Shown here: positions 6,824 to 7,020 of the stretch, piece by piece
How positions within the stretch are numbered: position 1 is the first letter of the stretch
Layout of the letters: every line of letters starts with the position of its first letter
NCBI GenBank assembly: GCA_002496395.1
Contig: DAJQ01000048.1
Coordinates: 15,134 to 22,153, forward strand
Origin: Methanocorpusculaceae archaeon UBA456
GTDB taxonomy: Archaea > Halobacteriota > Methanomicrobia > Methanomicrobiales > Methanocorpusculaceae
Reading direction: 5' to 3'
DNA length: 7,020 bases
Notes under the pieces: model-generated
Told to the model about the DNA's origin: nothing
Seen by the model: only the letters and a program-made list of their open reading frames with translations
Database searches by the model: none
Position numbers and translations under genes: made by a program

Positions 6824-7020
6824 TCATTCCGGCCTGAACTCAACGACCAGCCGGATGCCTGTTCTGTCTTCTCCATTGATATCAATATCGATGAAAGAAG
6901 GGCTGCAGATGAGATCGCGTCCATTCGGGGCAACGATGCCTCGGGCTATAGCGATTGCTTTGATTGCCTGGTTCTGTGATGAGGCACCGATCGTCTGAAG
7001 TTCAACCTTCCCCCGCTCTT
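6824..7020 (-). CDS. SpoVS family protein (Alba-like fold), 5' end off the window
   Basis: The final 64 codons and a TGA stop are visible; the frame stays open to the right edge. The translation carries the diagnostic SpoVS core: QTIGASSQNQAIKAIAIARG (8-27 of the visible part), VAPNGRDLICSPSF (29-42), and DIDINGEDRTGIRLVVE (44-60). By memory of the Bacillus protein (86 residues), about 20-25 N-terminal residues are missing. In Bacillus, SpoVS affects septation and spore-coat stages, and the family is thought to bind nucleic acid through an Alba-like fold; its role in non-sporulating organisms is unknown. The protein is small, soluble and has no export signal. It is read in the same direction as the S8 gene but is separated by 171 bp including a promoter, so co-transcription is doubtful. 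Confidence 0.9.
   Translation of the reverse strand, partial: ERGKVELQTIGASSQNQAIKAIAIARGIVAPNGRDLICSPSFIDIDINGEDRTGIRLVVEFRPE

Noticed and set aside
6792..6998. Plus-strand open frame of 68 codons
   Set aside because: It is antisense to the SpoVS-like gene, whose minus-strand translation is clearly conserved.
1..7020. tRNA, rRNA, CRISPR array, insertion sequence or attachment site
   Set aside because: Nearly all sequence is coding, and the two intergenic gaps (140 and 171 bp) show no cloverleaf, spaced repeats, transposase or terminal inverted repeats.

Overview
The window looks like part of a methanogenic archaeon chromosome, most likely Methanomicrobia and perhaps Methanomicrobiales. The evidence is protein architecture and signals: very large secreted multidomain peptidases, a PGF-pre-PGF domain followed by a Pro/Thr linker and a C-terminal hydrophobic-plus-basic tail (archaeosortase-type sorting), TTTAAATA- and AATATATA-type TATA boxes about 38-40 bp before start codons, and GGAGGT-related ribosome binding sites. 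Genus cannot be fixed from the sequence alone.

All three genes lie on the minus strand, so the window reads right to left in transcription order. At the right edge (6824-7020) is the C-terminal part of a SpoVS-family protein, cut by the window. A 171-bp intergenic region (6653-6823) follows, with a weak T-tract terminator, a pair of TGCGCA palindromes, and the TATA box and ribosome binding site of the next gene. From 6652 to 1862 runs a 1596-residue subtilisin-like (S8) surface protease with complete catalytic residues. Its catalytic domain is interrupted by about 255 residues of two beta-sandwich modules. A clear hairpin-plus-T7 terminator (1825-1852) ends that gene. After a 140-bp gap carrying an interrupted palindrome, TATA box and ribosome binding site, a papain-like (C1) secreted protease with lectin-like and PKD domains starts at 1721 and runs off the left edge.

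The two proteases have separate promoters but the same general job: both are exported, have enzymatic domains of unrelated clans, and carry extracellular beta-sandwich modules. They probably form a cell-surface or extracellular protein-processing or peptide-scavenging pair. The SpoVS-like protein is cytoplasmic (Alba-like fold) and its link to them is unknown.

No RNA gene, CRISPR array, insertion sequence or integration site was seen. I find no convincing evidence of a wholly new multi-gene system. The most unusual items are the split S8 catalytic domain with its lower-GC insert, and a SpoVS homologue in an apparently archaeal context.
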